Assembly (NCBI RefSeq): GCF_019972155.1
Contig: NZ_BOVL01000008.1
Coordinates: forward strand, 1 to 47,301
DNA: 47,301 bases
Origin: Bradyrhizobium sp. RD5-C2
GTDB lineage: Bacteria; Pseudomonadota; Alphaproteobacteria; Rhizobiales; Xanthobacteraceae
Direction: 5' to 3'
Shown: positions 1-8,031 of the stretch, piece by piece
How the letters are laid out: each line of letters opens with the position of its first letter
Position numbering within the stretch: position 1 is the stretch's first letter
The notes under the pieces: generated by a model
What the model was told of the DNA's origin: nothing
Databases searched by the model: none
The model's input: only the letters and a program-made list of their open reading frames with translations
Position numbers and translations under genes: made by a program

Positions 1-114
1 GCATCGTCCGCACGGTAGTCTGCAAGCCAAACCACCCATCAGCCGCCTCGGCCTTCCGATGGACGACCTCCTGAGATTCCACAGTTAACCCACCCTACGC
101 ACCGTGCTTCGCAC

Positions 115-1053
115 CTACTCCGTCCTTCTGAGAAACGCCCCGAACGCGCGCGGGCCGTCGCCGACCTTGACCTCGCCGACCACCTTCAGCTCGGCGGCAT
201 CAATCACACTCAGCGTATTACTCTCCCAGTTCGCGACCACGATGCGCTTGCCGTCGGCGGTCGCCTCGATGCCTTCGGGGTAATCGCCGACCGTGATCCG
301 CTTCACCGGCTGCAAGGTTGCGAGGTCGAACACGCTGACCTTGCCGTCATACTGGTCGGTGACGAAGCCGCGGCCCTGCGCCAGCGCCACCGCATAGGGG
401 CGCAGGCCGACATGGACGCGGCCGATCTCGCTCGCGGTTGAGATGTCGATCACCGAGACGTCGTTGGAGCCGACATTGGCGGTGTAGGCGCGCTTGCCGT
501 CGGCATCGATGGTGACGCCGAACGGACGGGTCCCGACCTTCACGATCCCTCGCCGCTCGTGCGCGGAAATGTCTGATATCGACACGCTGTCGTCGTCACG
601 GTCGGCCGAGAGCAGCAGCCGCCCGTCCGGCGTCACGGCAAGCCCGGACGGCGATGCGCCGACCGCAAGACTGGCGACGACGCGCTGCTCCCTGGCATCG
701 ATCACCCGCACCGCGGCGGCGTACCAGTCGGCGACATAGACAGTTGCGCCGTCGGGGGCCACCGCAATGCCGAGCGGCCCGCCGCCGACCTCGACCCGGC
801 CGACCACCTTTCGCGCCGACGCGTCGACCACCGTGACCGCCTTGGCGTCCGGGCTCGTCACATAGGCGAAGCGGCCGTCGTTGCTGACGGCAATGCCCGC
901 GGGCTTGCCCCCGATCGGGATGGTCGCGACCGCCTTCGAGGTCGCAAGATCGACCACCGTCAGATCGTCGCTGAGCTGGTTGGTGACGAAGGCCTCCTCG
1001 GCCCGCGCGCCGCTGAGACTGGCGAGCAGCGCCAGCAGCGCGATCGCGCGCAT
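115..1053 (-). CDS. Exported YncE-like YVTN beta-propeller protein
   Basis: 312 residues. Residues 1-18 look like a Sec signal peptide ending near A-R-A, so the protein should be periplasmic. The rest is a chain of about seven 40-residue blades with recurring signatures such as VTNQLSDDLTVVDLAT, AYVTSPDAKAVTVVDAS and VVANWESNTLSVIDA, the hallmark of the YVTN/YncE (NHL/PQQ-like) beta-propeller family. The start codon lies 2 bp after the stop of the mxaD-like gene, so the two are probably co-transcribed with mxaD first. Beta-propeller proteins of this type are often found in PQQ-dependent alcohol oxidation clusters. That context, rather than any catalytic residue, suggests a role in periplasmic methanol/alcohol metabolism, and the exact function is unknown. 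Confidence 0.88.
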   Translation of the reverse strand: MRAIALLALLASLSGARAEEAFVTNQLSDDLTVVDLATSKAVATIPIGGKPAGIAVSNDGRFAYVTSPDAKAVTVVDASARKVVGRVEVGGGPLGIAVAPDGATVYVADWYAAAVRVIDAREQRVVASLAVGASPSGLAVTPDGRLLLSADRDDDSVSISDISAHERRGIVKVGTRPFGVTIDADGKRAYTANVGSNDVSVIDISTASEIGRVHVGLRPYAVALAQGRGFVTDQYDGKVSVFDLATLQPVKRITVGDYPEGIEATADGKRIVVANWESNTLSVIDAAELKVVGEVKVGDGPRAFGAFLRRTE

Positions 1054-1055
1054 GC

Positions 1056-1595
1056 TCAGCTTCCGCTCTCAATCTTCTTCTTCAGCGCCGCCAGCCCGCC
1101 CCGGTAGAGCTCACTCACTGCCTTCACCGCAGCCTCGTCGTTCAGGTCCGGCGGCGGATCGTTGTTCGGAAAGCCGCGATAGAACGCGCCGGCCCATTCC
1201 AGCTTCGTCTTGCCGCCAGGCGCCGGCGACACCGACAGCGTCGAGGAGTAATTTGTGACCGGCAGCACCTTCACGTCGACAGCCGTGATCCGGTATGAAT
1301 AGCTCATCATCTCGGGCTCGTATTTGTAGAGCTCCTCGTCGATGGTAATGCCGGGTGCCAGTGTCAGCCGCCGTGTGGCGCCGATCTCGTTGCCCTTCTC
1401 GCCCTCGGTCTTGGCGACACCGGCAAGCCAGCTCATGTCCTGAAAATTGCCGATCACCGCCCACACCTTGGCCTGCGGCGCATCGATCTCGATGGATTCC
1501 CGCACCTTCTGACGGGTCGGCCCATGGGCCCAGGCGGCCCCCAATACGGCCAATGCCGCCACCACGACGCCAGCCTTCGCGATCGTCAGCCTCAT
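1056..1595 (-). CDS. mxaD: MxaD-like SRPBCC family periplasmic protein
   Basis: 179 residues with a signal peptide (about 1-23, ending AAWAHG). The remainder is an SRPBCC/polyketide-cyclase fold: ESIEIDAPQAKVWAVIGNF near residue 35, then GNEIGATRRLTLAPG, KVLPVTNYSSTL, and the tail GAFYRGFPNNDPPPDLNDEA. The tail and the HGPTRQKV start after the signal peptide are features I associate with MxaD of methylotrophs. There it is a periplasmic protein thought to help methanol dehydrogenase interact with its cytochrome c acceptor. It lies directly upstream of, and in operon with, the beta-propeller gene. No alcohol dehydrogenase gene is inside the window, so the partner enzyme must be encoded elsewhere. 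The family call is firm; the specific role is inferred. Confidence 0.82.
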   Translation of the reverse strand: MRLTIAKAGVVVAALAVLGAAWAHGPTRQKVRESIEIDAPQAKVWAVIGNFQDMSWLAGVAKTEGEKGNEIGATRRLTLAPGITIDEELYKYEPEMMSYSYRITAVDVKVLPVTNYSSTLSVSPAPGGKTKLEWAGAFYRGFPNNDPPPDLNDEAAVKAVSELYRGGLAALKKKIESGS

Positions 1596-1752
1596 CCTTG
1601 TTTCTCTCCCGATGTCTGTCGGCCCTGCGCCGCCTGGCGCATGCCGCAGTTTATGGTTCGAGGTTCTAGACTAGATCGGGGACCGGCTTCTTGCACCAGA
1701 GCGAAGTCGCGGCCGCGGGCTTCTCCGGGAGACAAGCCTGCCGGGATCGGCG

Positions 1753-2520
1753 TCACTCCTCGATCGCCGCCGCAACGAACCCCTTCGGGTCGTCGCAGAA
1801 CTCCCGCATCAGCCGGTAGTGATCGGTGTCCCGCAGGTTGACCGGCTCGAGCCCGCTTTTGCTCAGCCGCAGCAGCGTCGCGTCGGGATAGGCCATCAGG
1901 ACCGGCGCATGCGTGGCCATGATCACCTGGCAGTGGCCGGTGCCGTTCATCCGGTGCAGCAGCTTGAGGAATTCAATCTGCCGTGACGGCGATAGGGCGG
2001 ATTCCCGCTCGTCGAAAATGAAGATGCCCTGCCGTTGGCAGCGCTCCTCGAAAAAGCGTAGGAAGCCCTCGCCGTGCGAATAGGACAGGAAGTTCGGCGG
2101 CGTGTCTCCGACATCCAGCGCGGCCTCGTCGACATAGCGCGCCACCGAGAAAAAGCTCTCGGCGCGGAAGAACCAGCCATTGGTGATTTTGGGCAGCCAG
2201 CTGGCACGAAGCGCTGACGCCAGCGAGCCGCCCATCTTCTCCACAGCATTGCTGTGGTCGACCGCGCGATAGCCCTTGCCGCCGCCGGCATCGTCATAGC
2301 CGGCCATCACGGCGATGCCTTCCAGCAGCGTCGACTTGCCGGTGCCGTTCTCGCCGACGATGATGGTGATCGCCTTGTCGAAGCTGAGTTCGAATTCGTC
2401 GCGTAGCAGCGGCAGCACGAACGGATATGCGTTGCGATTGGGAATGCGCTCCGGATCGAGCCAGACGCGCCTCAGATACGGCGCGGGCATGTTGATCGGG
2501 CGGTGTCGTCCTCTGGCCAT
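1753..2520 (-). CDS. Stand-alone AAA/ABC-type ATPase
   Basis: 255 residues from the chosen ATG. Walker A is GENGTGKST (residues 56-64), a degenerate signature is SYSHGEGF (about 146-153), Walker B is GIFIFDERESALSP with D170/E171, and a switch histidine lies in VIMATHAP (H204). This is the compact RecF/SMC-like ATPase layout without a coiled-coil insert, nuclease or transmembrane part. Homologues are usually annotated only as AAA family ATPase. No Toprim/OLD nuclease or other defence partner lies beside it, and the divergent neighbour is a thioesterase. Upstream in-frame starts exist at 2604, and a later ATG at 2490. The 2520 start is preferred because conserved family sequence begins shortly after it. 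Function unknown. Confidence 0.8.
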   Translation of the reverse strand: MARGRHRPINMPAPYLRRVWLDPERIPNRNAYPFVLPLLRDEFELSFDKAITIIVGENGTGKSTLLEGIAVMAGYDDAGGGKGYRAVDHSNAVEKMGGSLASALRASWLPKITNGWFFRAESFFSVARYVDEAALDVGDTPPNFLSYSHGEGFLRFFEERCQRQGIFIFDERESALSPSRQIEFLKLLHRMNGTGHCQVIMATHAPVLMAYPDATLLRLSKSGLEPVNLRDTDHYRLMREFCDDPKGFVAAAIEE

Positions 2521-2634
2521 TCGTCCTGCTTCCGGCACGCCGCGGCGGCGCCAACCACGATCCCAGATCGAGGTGAACCCGTCAAGAACACAACGGGAAC
2601 GCACGGACTGGTCTGGCGCGCACGTCGGCGCACA

Positions 2635-3105
2635 ATGCTAGGTTCAACGTCCCGCGCATGCGACGCGGAATCAGCAAGCCTTGTTGGGATCCCCGAAATA
2701 ACAACCTCGCCTCCGGAAGGGTTCAAGCTCCTGCCGAGCCGCCCAGGATTCATCGACCATAATGGCCCCTACTACTGGCGCGAGACCGGCGACGCCGCGC
2801 CCGAATGGGGATTTCAGAGCGACGACCGGCACGGCAATCCCTACGGCTACATTCATGGCGGGGCGATCCTCGGCTTTCTCGATACCGCCCTCGGCAGTGC
2901 CGTGTTCATGGCAACCAACCGCAAATGCGCGACCGTTTCGCTGGACACCCGCTTCGTCGGCGGCGCCGCGCCGGGTCCATGGATTATTGGCCGCACGACC
3001 TTGAAGAAGGTGACGCGGACTTTCGCTTTCGTCGATGCGGAAGCCTTCGCCGACGACAAGCTGCTGGTGACGGCCGCCGCCGTCTTCCGCGTCTTCGACG
3101 ACTGA
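2635..3105 (+). CDS. PaaI-family hotdog thioesterase
   Basis: 156 residues from the ATG at 2635; the frame stays open upstream to 2503, but that part overlaps the divergent ATPase gene. The hotdog core shows the family signature GYIHGGAILGFLDTALG, with the helix after HGG, followed by strands TVSLDTRFVGGAAPG, TTLKKVTRTFAFVDAEAF and TAAAVFRVF. Such proteins hydrolyse acyl-CoA thioesters, typically aryl- or medium-chain acyl-CoA, as cytosolic dimers or tetramers. The substrate cannot be read from the sequence. The first 30 or so residues are not conserved-looking, so translation may begin later, at a TTG/GTG near 2680. The next gene starts 4 bp downstream, so the two are likely co-transcribed. 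Confidence 0.85.
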   Translation: MLGSTSRACDAESASLVGIPEITTSPPEGFKLLPSRPGFIDHNGPYYWRETGDAAPEWGFQSDDRHGNPYGYIHGGAILGFLDTALGSAVFMATNRKCATVSLDTRFVGGAAPGPWIIGRTTLKKVTRTFAFVDAEAFADDKLLVTAAAVFRVFDD

Positions 3106-3109
3106 GCCG

Positions 3110-3433
3110 ATGCCAAGTCGCACCTACATGCTCTTCCGCAAGGCGATCCTCACCGAGCAGCAAGCGGTCTGCATCTATGATGGTCGGCCGCGCGAGCTCT
3201 GCCCGCATATCATCGGCCACAACAAAAGCGGCGAAGAGGTCGTGCTGGCCTGGCAGTTCGCCGGCGAGAGTTCGGGCAAGCTGCCGCAATGGCGCTGCCT
3301 GCGGCTTGCCCAGGTCACCGCCATCAGCCTGCGCAAGGGCGCCTGGCACGAGGGCGGCTCGCACCGCACCGAGCAGACCTGCGTCAGTGCGATCGACCTC
3401 GACATCAACGTTCACGTCCGCAAGCGGCGTTGA
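3110..3433 (+). CDS. Small conserved protein, possibly WYL-like
   Basis: 107 residues, cytosolic, no signal peptide. The pattern AILTEQQAVCIYDGRPRELCPHI followed by KSGEEVVLAWQFAGESSG and a C-terminal CLRLAQVTAISL segment faintly recalls the beta-rich WYL ligand-sensing fold (binding groove plus D-G-R-x-R-x-x-x-P). The match is weak and the protein lacks a DNA-binding domain. It follows the thioesterase gene by 4 bp, which suggests one transcript. A second in-frame ATG at 3128 could also serve as the start. I do not recognise a specific function. Confidence 0.65.
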   Translation: MPSRTYMLFRKAILTEQQAVCIYDGRPRELCPHIIGHNKSGEEVVLAWQFAGESSGKLPQWRCLRLAQVTAISLRKGAWHEGGSHRTEQTCVSAIDLDINVHVRKRR

Positions 3434-3463
3434 GCGAATGCGAAACTGCGTCCTCACCACACC

Positions 3464-3567
3464 TGTCATCGCCCGGCTCGACCGGGCGATCCAGTACGCC
3501 GCAGCCTCTCGGCTCAGGCACCGGCGTCTCTGGAATACTGGATCACCCGCTTTCGCGGGTGATGACA
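3464..3567 (+). repeat. Dispersed palindromic repeat, copy A
   Basis: A 104-bp unit beginning and ending in TGTCAT/ATGACA. Each end can fold into a hairpin: a CGCCCGG...CCGGGCG arm and ATCACCCGC...GCGGGTGAT. Read in the opposite direction, the segment at 30651-30752 has the same order of elements, including the shared internal strings GATCCAGTACGCCGC and GTCTCTGGAATACTGGATC. It lies between two convergent genes and may help terminate both. It looks like one of the short interspersed palindromic elements common in Bradyrhizobium genomes. Confidence 0.8.
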
Positions 3568-3593
3568 TCACGTCTGTGACAACTTGAATCGCA

Positions 3594-3666
3594 CCCCACC
3601 TCCATCGTCGTCCCGGCGAAGGATGTGGCGCGGTATCGACTCCGCAAACGCCAGGACGACCGTGGG
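3594..3666. repeat. Imperfect inverted repeat near DUF296 3' end
   Basis: The left arm CCCCACCTCCATCGTCGTCC is mirrored by a right arm reading GGACGACCGTGGGG, with CGGCG/CGCC continuing the pairing inward. It sits just downstream of copy A and before the stop of the DUF296 gene. It resembles the GTCGTCC-GGACGAC repeats dispersed in Bradyrhizobium chromosomes. It has no T-run, so it is not a classical terminator. Confidence 0.5.
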
Positions 3667-3681
3667 GAGAACGCATGCCCC

Positions 3682-4557
3682 CTACGGCCGCTCCGCCTCT
3701 TCCAGCACTTCCAGCACCAGCTCCATCGTCATCAGCACGGGATTATCGCCGCGCACCAGACGTCCCTCGGCGATGCCGCCGAGATAGTCGACCAGCGCGA
3801 CGTCGAGACTGGCGCGCACCCGGCGATTGGCGTCGGGCGCGATCTGCCCCGCGGTCACCGCAAGCTCGGTCGCGAACGGCACCACGCTGTGGCCACCGCT
3901 GAAGACCGCGCCGATGGTCGAGCCGACGCCGCCATGCAGCCGCGCCCGCAGAATGCCGTGCTCACGGCAGAAGCCCTCCAGAGCACAGGCGAAATCCTGG
4001 TTCGGCCGCAACCGCAACGCGAAGGCATGGCTCGTGGTCTTCGCACCCGCCGGCGCGCTTTCGACCGGGCCGAACAGCTTGAAATTGGTCTCGCTGTCGG
4101 GCTCGGCCACAAATGTCGCACCATCGATCCCGAACGCGCTGACCTCGAACGGCTCGGCGACGATGGTTTCATCGGGCAGCATGTGTCCGCCGCTGAAGCG
4201 TCCGTCGGCCTCGGTCCACAAGCCATGGCAGTGGAAGAACGGTGCGCCGTCGCGTTCGCCGAAGGTCAGCGCCGCGAGCTTGAGCCGCGTCACGCCATCG
4301 GGACGGAACGTGTCGCTGTAGAACGCGGCATTGACGCCGTCCTTCGACAGCGCCGGCATCACATAGGCGAACGGCCCGAGCGCCCCACCCGTCGCGCTCA
4401 GCACGCCGCCGGAAAATCCTTCCGCCGCAAAGCCGCGGCGCACGGCTTCGCGCAAGGGTATGCCGGCCGCGAGCACGAACGAAAAGGCGCGGCCGCGCGC
4501 GGCGACCCATTGGATGCGCTCGGGTATGGGAGCGCCAGGCTGGGCGATGCTGCGCAT
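3682..4557 (-). CDS. Tandem PCC/DUF296 domain protein
   Basis: 291 residues, no signal peptide. Two related halves are visible. Residues about 15-140 have FSFVLAAGIPLREAVRRGF, a GALGPFAYVMPA segment and FFHCHGLWTEADGRFSGGH. Residues about 155-285 have FALRLRPNQDFACALEGFC, ARLHGGVGSTIGAVFSGGHS and a TMELVLEVLEE end. The LHGGVG/FSGGH motifs are those of the PCC (PPC/DUF296) domain, which in plants accompanies AT-hooks and in bacteria often stands alone as a trimer. No AT-hook is present here. The gene follows the acyl-CoA synthetase gene by 4 bp on the same strand. This suggests a cytosolic role tied to acyl-CoA or aromatic acid metabolism rather than chromatin binding. Confidence 0.85.
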   Translation of the reverse strand: MRSIAQPGAPIPERIQWVAARGRAFSFVLAAGIPLREAVRRGFAAEGFSGGVLSATGGALGPFAYVMPALSKDGVNAAFYSDTFRPDGVTRLKLAALTFGERDGAPFFHCHGLWTEADGRFSGGHMLPDETIVAEPFEVSAFGIDGATFVAEPDSETNFKLFGPVESAPAGAKTTSHAFALRLRPNQDFACALEGFCREHGILRARLHGGVGSTIGAVFSGGHSVVPFATELAVTAGQIAPDANRRVRASLDVALVDYLGGIAEGRLVRGDNPVLMTMELVLEVLEEAERP

Positions 4558-4561
4558 CGCC

Positions 4562-6142
4562 TCACGCGCCCGTTGATTTGGCTGTTACCTCGAGCAGCCC
4601 CCGCGCTTCGAGCTCGTCGCGGATCAGCCGCTTCGGTACCTTCCCGTAGCCGGACTTCGGCAGCGCCTCCCAGAAGAAGAAGCGTTTCGGCATCTTGTAG
4701 CGCGGCACCTTTGGCGCGAGGTACGCGGCAAGCTCCGCCTCCGCGACCGCCTCGGTGCCCTCGCGCGCGACGCAGACGGCGATACCGACCTCGCCCCAGA
4801 ACGGGTCGGGCACGCCGAGCACGGCGACCTCGCCGACCGCGGGATGGGTCAAGAGCTTCTCCTCGATCTCGCGCGGATAGATGTTGGAGCCGCCGGAGAT
4901 GTACATGTCGGAGGCGCGGCCGGTGATGTAGACGAAGCCCTCATCGTCCATGTGGCCGAGATCGCCGGTACGGAACCAGCCGTCGCGGAACGCCTTCGCA
5001 TTGGCCTCGGGGTTATCGTAATAGCCCGCGAACACGCCGGGCCCGATCACGCAGATCTCGCCGGTCTCGTGCGCCTTCAACTCGCGTCCGTCGTCGCCCT
5101 GGATCGAGACCTGCATGCCGGTGCGCTCAAAGCCGCAGGTGCCGATCCGCGCATACGGTCCGTCCTCGGGATCGTGCAGGCCAGGCGGCAGCACCGTGAT
5201 GTTGCCGGTGACCTCGCCGAGGCCGAAATACTGCACCAGCACGCCGCCGAGCTTGTTCAGCGCCGCCTTCTGGTCCTCGCGATACATCGGCGCGCCGGCA
5301 TAGATGATATAGCGCAGCGAGGAATGGTCGTGCTGGTCGGCGGCGGGATGTTCGACCATCATCTTCAGGATGGTCGGCACCGTGAACATGTTGCTGACGC
5401 GATATTTGGCGATCAGCCGGAACGCCTCGGCGATGTCGAACTTCTCCGACGGCAGCAGGATGGTCGGCACGCCGCGCGCGGTCTGCACCAGCTGATGCAC
5501 GCCGGCGCCATGCGACAGCGGCGCCACCACCAGCGAGGCGTCCCGTTCGGTGGTGCCGGGCATCAGGTCGGCGAGATGGTTGGTGATCACGAAGGCCATC
5601 TGGCCGTGGGTCAGCACCGCGGCCTTGGAGCGGCCGGTGGTGCCGGAGGTGAAAAAGAACCAGCAGGGATCGTCGTACTCGACCGGCGTGTTCTCGACCG
5701 CGGCGCCGGCATGTTTGGCGATCACGTCGCCAACGGTCGCCTCGCCGAAGGTCCCCTCCTCGCCGATCCGCCAAACGAATTCGAGCGAGGGATTGGCGGC
5801 CGCCTTGGCGTGCTCCGGGAAATCGGCGTGGCACAGAAACCCCTTGGCGCCGGAGGCCGCCGCCAGATAGGCGACCTCATCCGGCATCAGGCGGAAATTG
5901 GTCGGCACCCAGACCGCGCCGAGCCGGAAGGCCGCAAACATCGACCAGAACATCTCGTCGCAGTTCTTGGAATGCACCAGGATGCGGTCGCCCTTGCCGA
6001 TGCCGCGCGCGGCGAGCGCCGCTGCCAACGCCGAGACGTTCTGGTCGATATGGCGCCACGACCAGGCCTTCTCGTTCCAGATAAAGCCGGGACGGTCGCC
6101 ATGGCGGCGGGCGTTCTGGGTCAGGATGTAGGCGAGGTTCAT
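4562..6142 (-). CDS. Acyl-CoA synthetase (AMP-forming)
   Basis: 526 residues. Class I adenylate-forming enzyme that activates a carboxylic acid to acyl-AMP and then acyl-CoA. The P-loop TSGTTGRSKAAVLTHG begins at about residue 165. The adenine-binding region has YFGLGEVTG, and the hinge motif is GWFRTGDLGHMDDEG followed by GRASDMYISGGSNIYPREIE. The C-terminal lid carries the catalytic lysine in ALPKSGYGKVPKR (about K501). The substrate is not readable; long- or medium-chain fatty acids or aryl acids are possible. The start at MNLAYILTQNARRHG matches the family N-terminus. An upstream ATG at 6202, preceded by a GGCGGGG stretch, would add 20 residues, and a GTG at 6223 is also possible. It is probably co-transcribed with the DUF296 gene. 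Confidence 0.9.
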   Translation of the reverse strand: MNLAYILTQNARRHGDRPGFIWNEKAWSWRHIDQNVSALAAALAARGIGKGDRILVHSKNCDEMFWSMFAAFRLGAVWVPTNFRLMPDEVAYLAAASGAKGFLCHADFPEHAKAAANPSLEFVWRIGEEGTFGEATVGDVIAKHAGAAVENTPVEYDDPCWFFFTSGTTGRSKAAVLTHGQMAFVITNHLADLMPGTTERDASLVVAPLSHGAGVHQLVQTARGVPTILLPSEKFDIAEAFRLIAKYRVSNMFTVPTILKMMVEHPAADQHDHSSLRYIIYAGAPMYREDQKAALNKLGGVLVQYFGLGEVTGNITVLPPGLHDPEDGPYARIGTCGFERTGMQVSIQGDDGRELKAHETGEICVIGPGVFAGYYDNPEANAKAFRDGWFRTGDLGHMDDEGFVYITGRASDMYISGGSNIYPREIEEKLLTHPAVGEVAVLGVPDPFWGEVGIAVCVAREGTEAVAEAELAAYLAPKVPRYKMPKRFFFWEALPKSGYGKVPKRLIRDELEARGLLEVTAKSTGA

Positions 6143-6412
6143 CACCCGGCGCGACACCCGCGCGATCCCGCCGCGCGGCGCGGTCTCAGCCGACCCGCTC
6201 ATTGCCGCCCCGCCGATACGCACAACAGACAGGGCATGGTCAGGACGGTCATCAGGTGTTTCCTCGGTCAGAACCGGGCGTCTTCAAGCGCCGCAACGGA
6301 TTGGTGCGCCCCGGTTTATCGCCAAGCAGCGCGCCTCGGCAAGGCCCGCCGGGCGCGGCGCGATGATACCGCGCCGGCGGCCGCCAACCCGACAATACTT
6401 GGCCCGAGACCG

Positions 6413-6814
6413 CTATTGCGGATGCTTGGCCAGGTCCTGCTCGCTCAGGTTCCAGTCCTGCCAGAGCTGCAAGGCGCCGATCATCGCGACCAGCCCTCCG
6501 AGGAGGATGTGCCACAGCTGCAGCGCCTGGTCTTCCGAATAGCCGAAGATATTGGGCGACGCGATCAGCCAGAGGCCGAGCACGATGCTCGCCACCTCCT
6601 CCCAGCGATGCAGCGCGACATATTCAAGCTGGGCGAGGCCCAGCACCAGCATGCCGACCACGAAGCTGTTGAGCACCAGGTGGCTGCGCTCGACATCGAC
6701 GACGTCGCTGACCTGCATCGGAAACCAGGGCGAGACCATGATCAGCACGCCGAGCAGCATGCCGAGCCAGTCCTCCCAGGGGCGGTGTGTGCCGAAGAAA
6801 CGATTGTCCGACAT
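6413..6814 (-). CDS. SPW-motif integral membrane protein
   Basis: 133 residues with about four hydrophobic helices. Two copies of the SPW-type repeat can be seen. The first is WEDWLGMLLGVLIMVSPWF near residues 10-30. The second is ASIVLGLWLIASPNIFGY about 65 residues on, where the tryptophan is replaced by asparagine. SPW repeat proteins are small inner-membrane proteins of unknown function. The ATG at 6814 is chosen because the N-terminus MSDNRFFGTHRPWEDW is typical; an upstream ATG at 6841 adds nine residues. The 270 bases between this gene and the synthetase gene hold no convincing gene. Confidence 0.75.
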   Translation of the reverse strand: MSDNRFFGTHRPWEDWLGMLLGVLIMVSPWFPMQVSDVVDVERSHLVLNSFVVGMLVLGLAQLEYVALHRWEEVASIVLGLWLIASPNIFGYSEDQALQLWHILLGGLVAMIGALQLWQDWNLSEQDLAKHPQ

Positions 6815-6994
6815 GACGAACCTCCTTGCGACAAGGGGCATACGTCAGCGGCCGGCCTCACCACTCGGTACCAGACGACCATTGGGCCGCATCCGGGGGC
6901 GTATGTCTGGGAACAAGCCTAATCGAATTGCATCGGCCCGCAAGCCCGATCCGCGTATGTGCGATGCGGCAGGATCGCCGGCCAGCGGCCACAG

Positions 6995-7939
6995 TCAGCG
7001 GGCCCCGCCGAGCCGGGCCGGCGCCTCCCTAGCGGACTTCAGATCGGGCTGCAGCTCCAGCGCCTTGCGGAAATCGTCCGCCGCGCCCTTCTTGTCGCCG
7101 AGCCGTAGCTTGGCCTGGCCGCGGTTGTTCCAGGAATAGACGTCGGCAGGATCGTATTGCAGCGCCTTGTCGTAATCGGCGAGCCCGCCCTTGTTGTCGC
7201 CCTGAAACAGCCGGACCATGCCGCGGTTGCGCCAGCCGCGCGCATCGGTCGGCGCAATCTTCGCCGCCTCGCCGTAGTCGGCGGCGGCCCGATCGAGCTG
7301 CTCGGTGTCGCGATAGACATTGCCGCGGTTGATGTAGGCGAGCGCGTTGGGCTCGAGCCTGATCTCGGTGGTGAAGTCGGCGATCGCATGCGCCGCGTCG
7401 CGCTTGCGGTAGTAGACGAAGCCGCGATTGCCATAGGCCACAGCGAGTTGCGGGTTATATTTGATGGCGAGGCTGAGGTCGGCCAGCGCGCGGTCGAGAT
7501 CGCCCTTGTTGAGCCAGGCATCGCCGCGGTTGTTGTAGGCCAGCGCGAAGGCCGGATCGATCCGGATCGCCTCGTCGTAGTTGGCGATTGCATGATCCAG
7601 GTCTTGTTTGAAAGCGTAGACCCGGCCGCGATTGGTGTAGGCGCAGGCATAGGCGGGATCGAGCTTGATCGCCTCGTTGAGGTCGGCGAGCGCGGCGTCG
7701 AATTCGTGCTTTTCGGTCAGTCCGTGGCCGCGGTTGCAATAGGCCCCGGCCAGCCGCCTGCCGGTCTCGGTCTTGCCGTCGATCACCGTGGTGCAGGCCC
7801 CCACGCGGTCGCCGGGCGCCGTCGCTTGGCCTACGCAGGTCTGCCAGCTCGGATCGTCACCGGCGGCGGCTTGCGGAGGGTGCGGCAGCGTCAGCGCGGC
7901 GCCCAGCAATCCGGCGGTCAGGCAGGCCAAAATGCGCAT
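6995..7939 (-). CDS. Exported tetratricopeptide repeat protein
   Basis: 314 residues. A signal peptide (MRILACLTAGLLGAALTLPH, cleavage near AAAGD) precedes about seven TPR units of 34 residues. Clear examples are LADLNEAIKLDPAYACAYTN, IANYDEAIRIDPAFALAYNN and LADYDKALQYDPADVYSWNN. TPRs form a superhelical scaffold for protein binding, here in the periplasm. Two cysteines near the mature N-terminus (TCVGQATAP and ACTTVID) could form a disulfide. No enzymatic domain is present. It is transcribed divergently from the GNAT gene at 8032. An ATG at 7954 would lengthen the N-terminus by five residues and spoil the signal peptide slightly. Confidence 0.87.
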   Translation of the reverse strand: MRILACLTAGLLGAALTLPHPPQAAAGDDPSWQTCVGQATAPGDRVGACTTVIDGKTETGRRLAGAYCNRGHGLTEKHEFDAALADLNEAIKLDPAYACAYTNRGRVYAFKQDLDHAIANYDEAIRIDPAFALAYNNRGDAWLNKGDLDRALADLSLAIKYNPQLAVAYGNRGFVYYRKRDAAHAIADFTTEIRLEPNALAYINRGNVYRDTEQLDRAAADYGEAAKIAPTDARGWRNRGMVRLFQGDNKGGLADYDKALQYDPADVYSWNNRGQAKLRLGDKKGAADDFRKALELQPDLKSAREAPARLGGAR

Positions 7940-8031
7940 CTCGTCAATCCACAAATGCCAATTTGCGGGTTGGTCGCACCGGCGGGTTCACGCGCTTAGA
8001 TCAAGGCCTGTGAATCAACCGGGATTTTGCG

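Noticed and set aside
1..114. Possible gene fragment or repeat at the window start
   Set aside because: No frame gives a recognisable protein and no inverted repeat or second copy is visible in the window.
3625..4926. Long plus-strand open frame of 433 codons opposite the DUF296 and synthetase genes
   Set aside because: Its translation is rich in Arg/Ala/Pro without domains and overlaps two genes with clear family motifs on the other strand; typical for GC-rich shadows.
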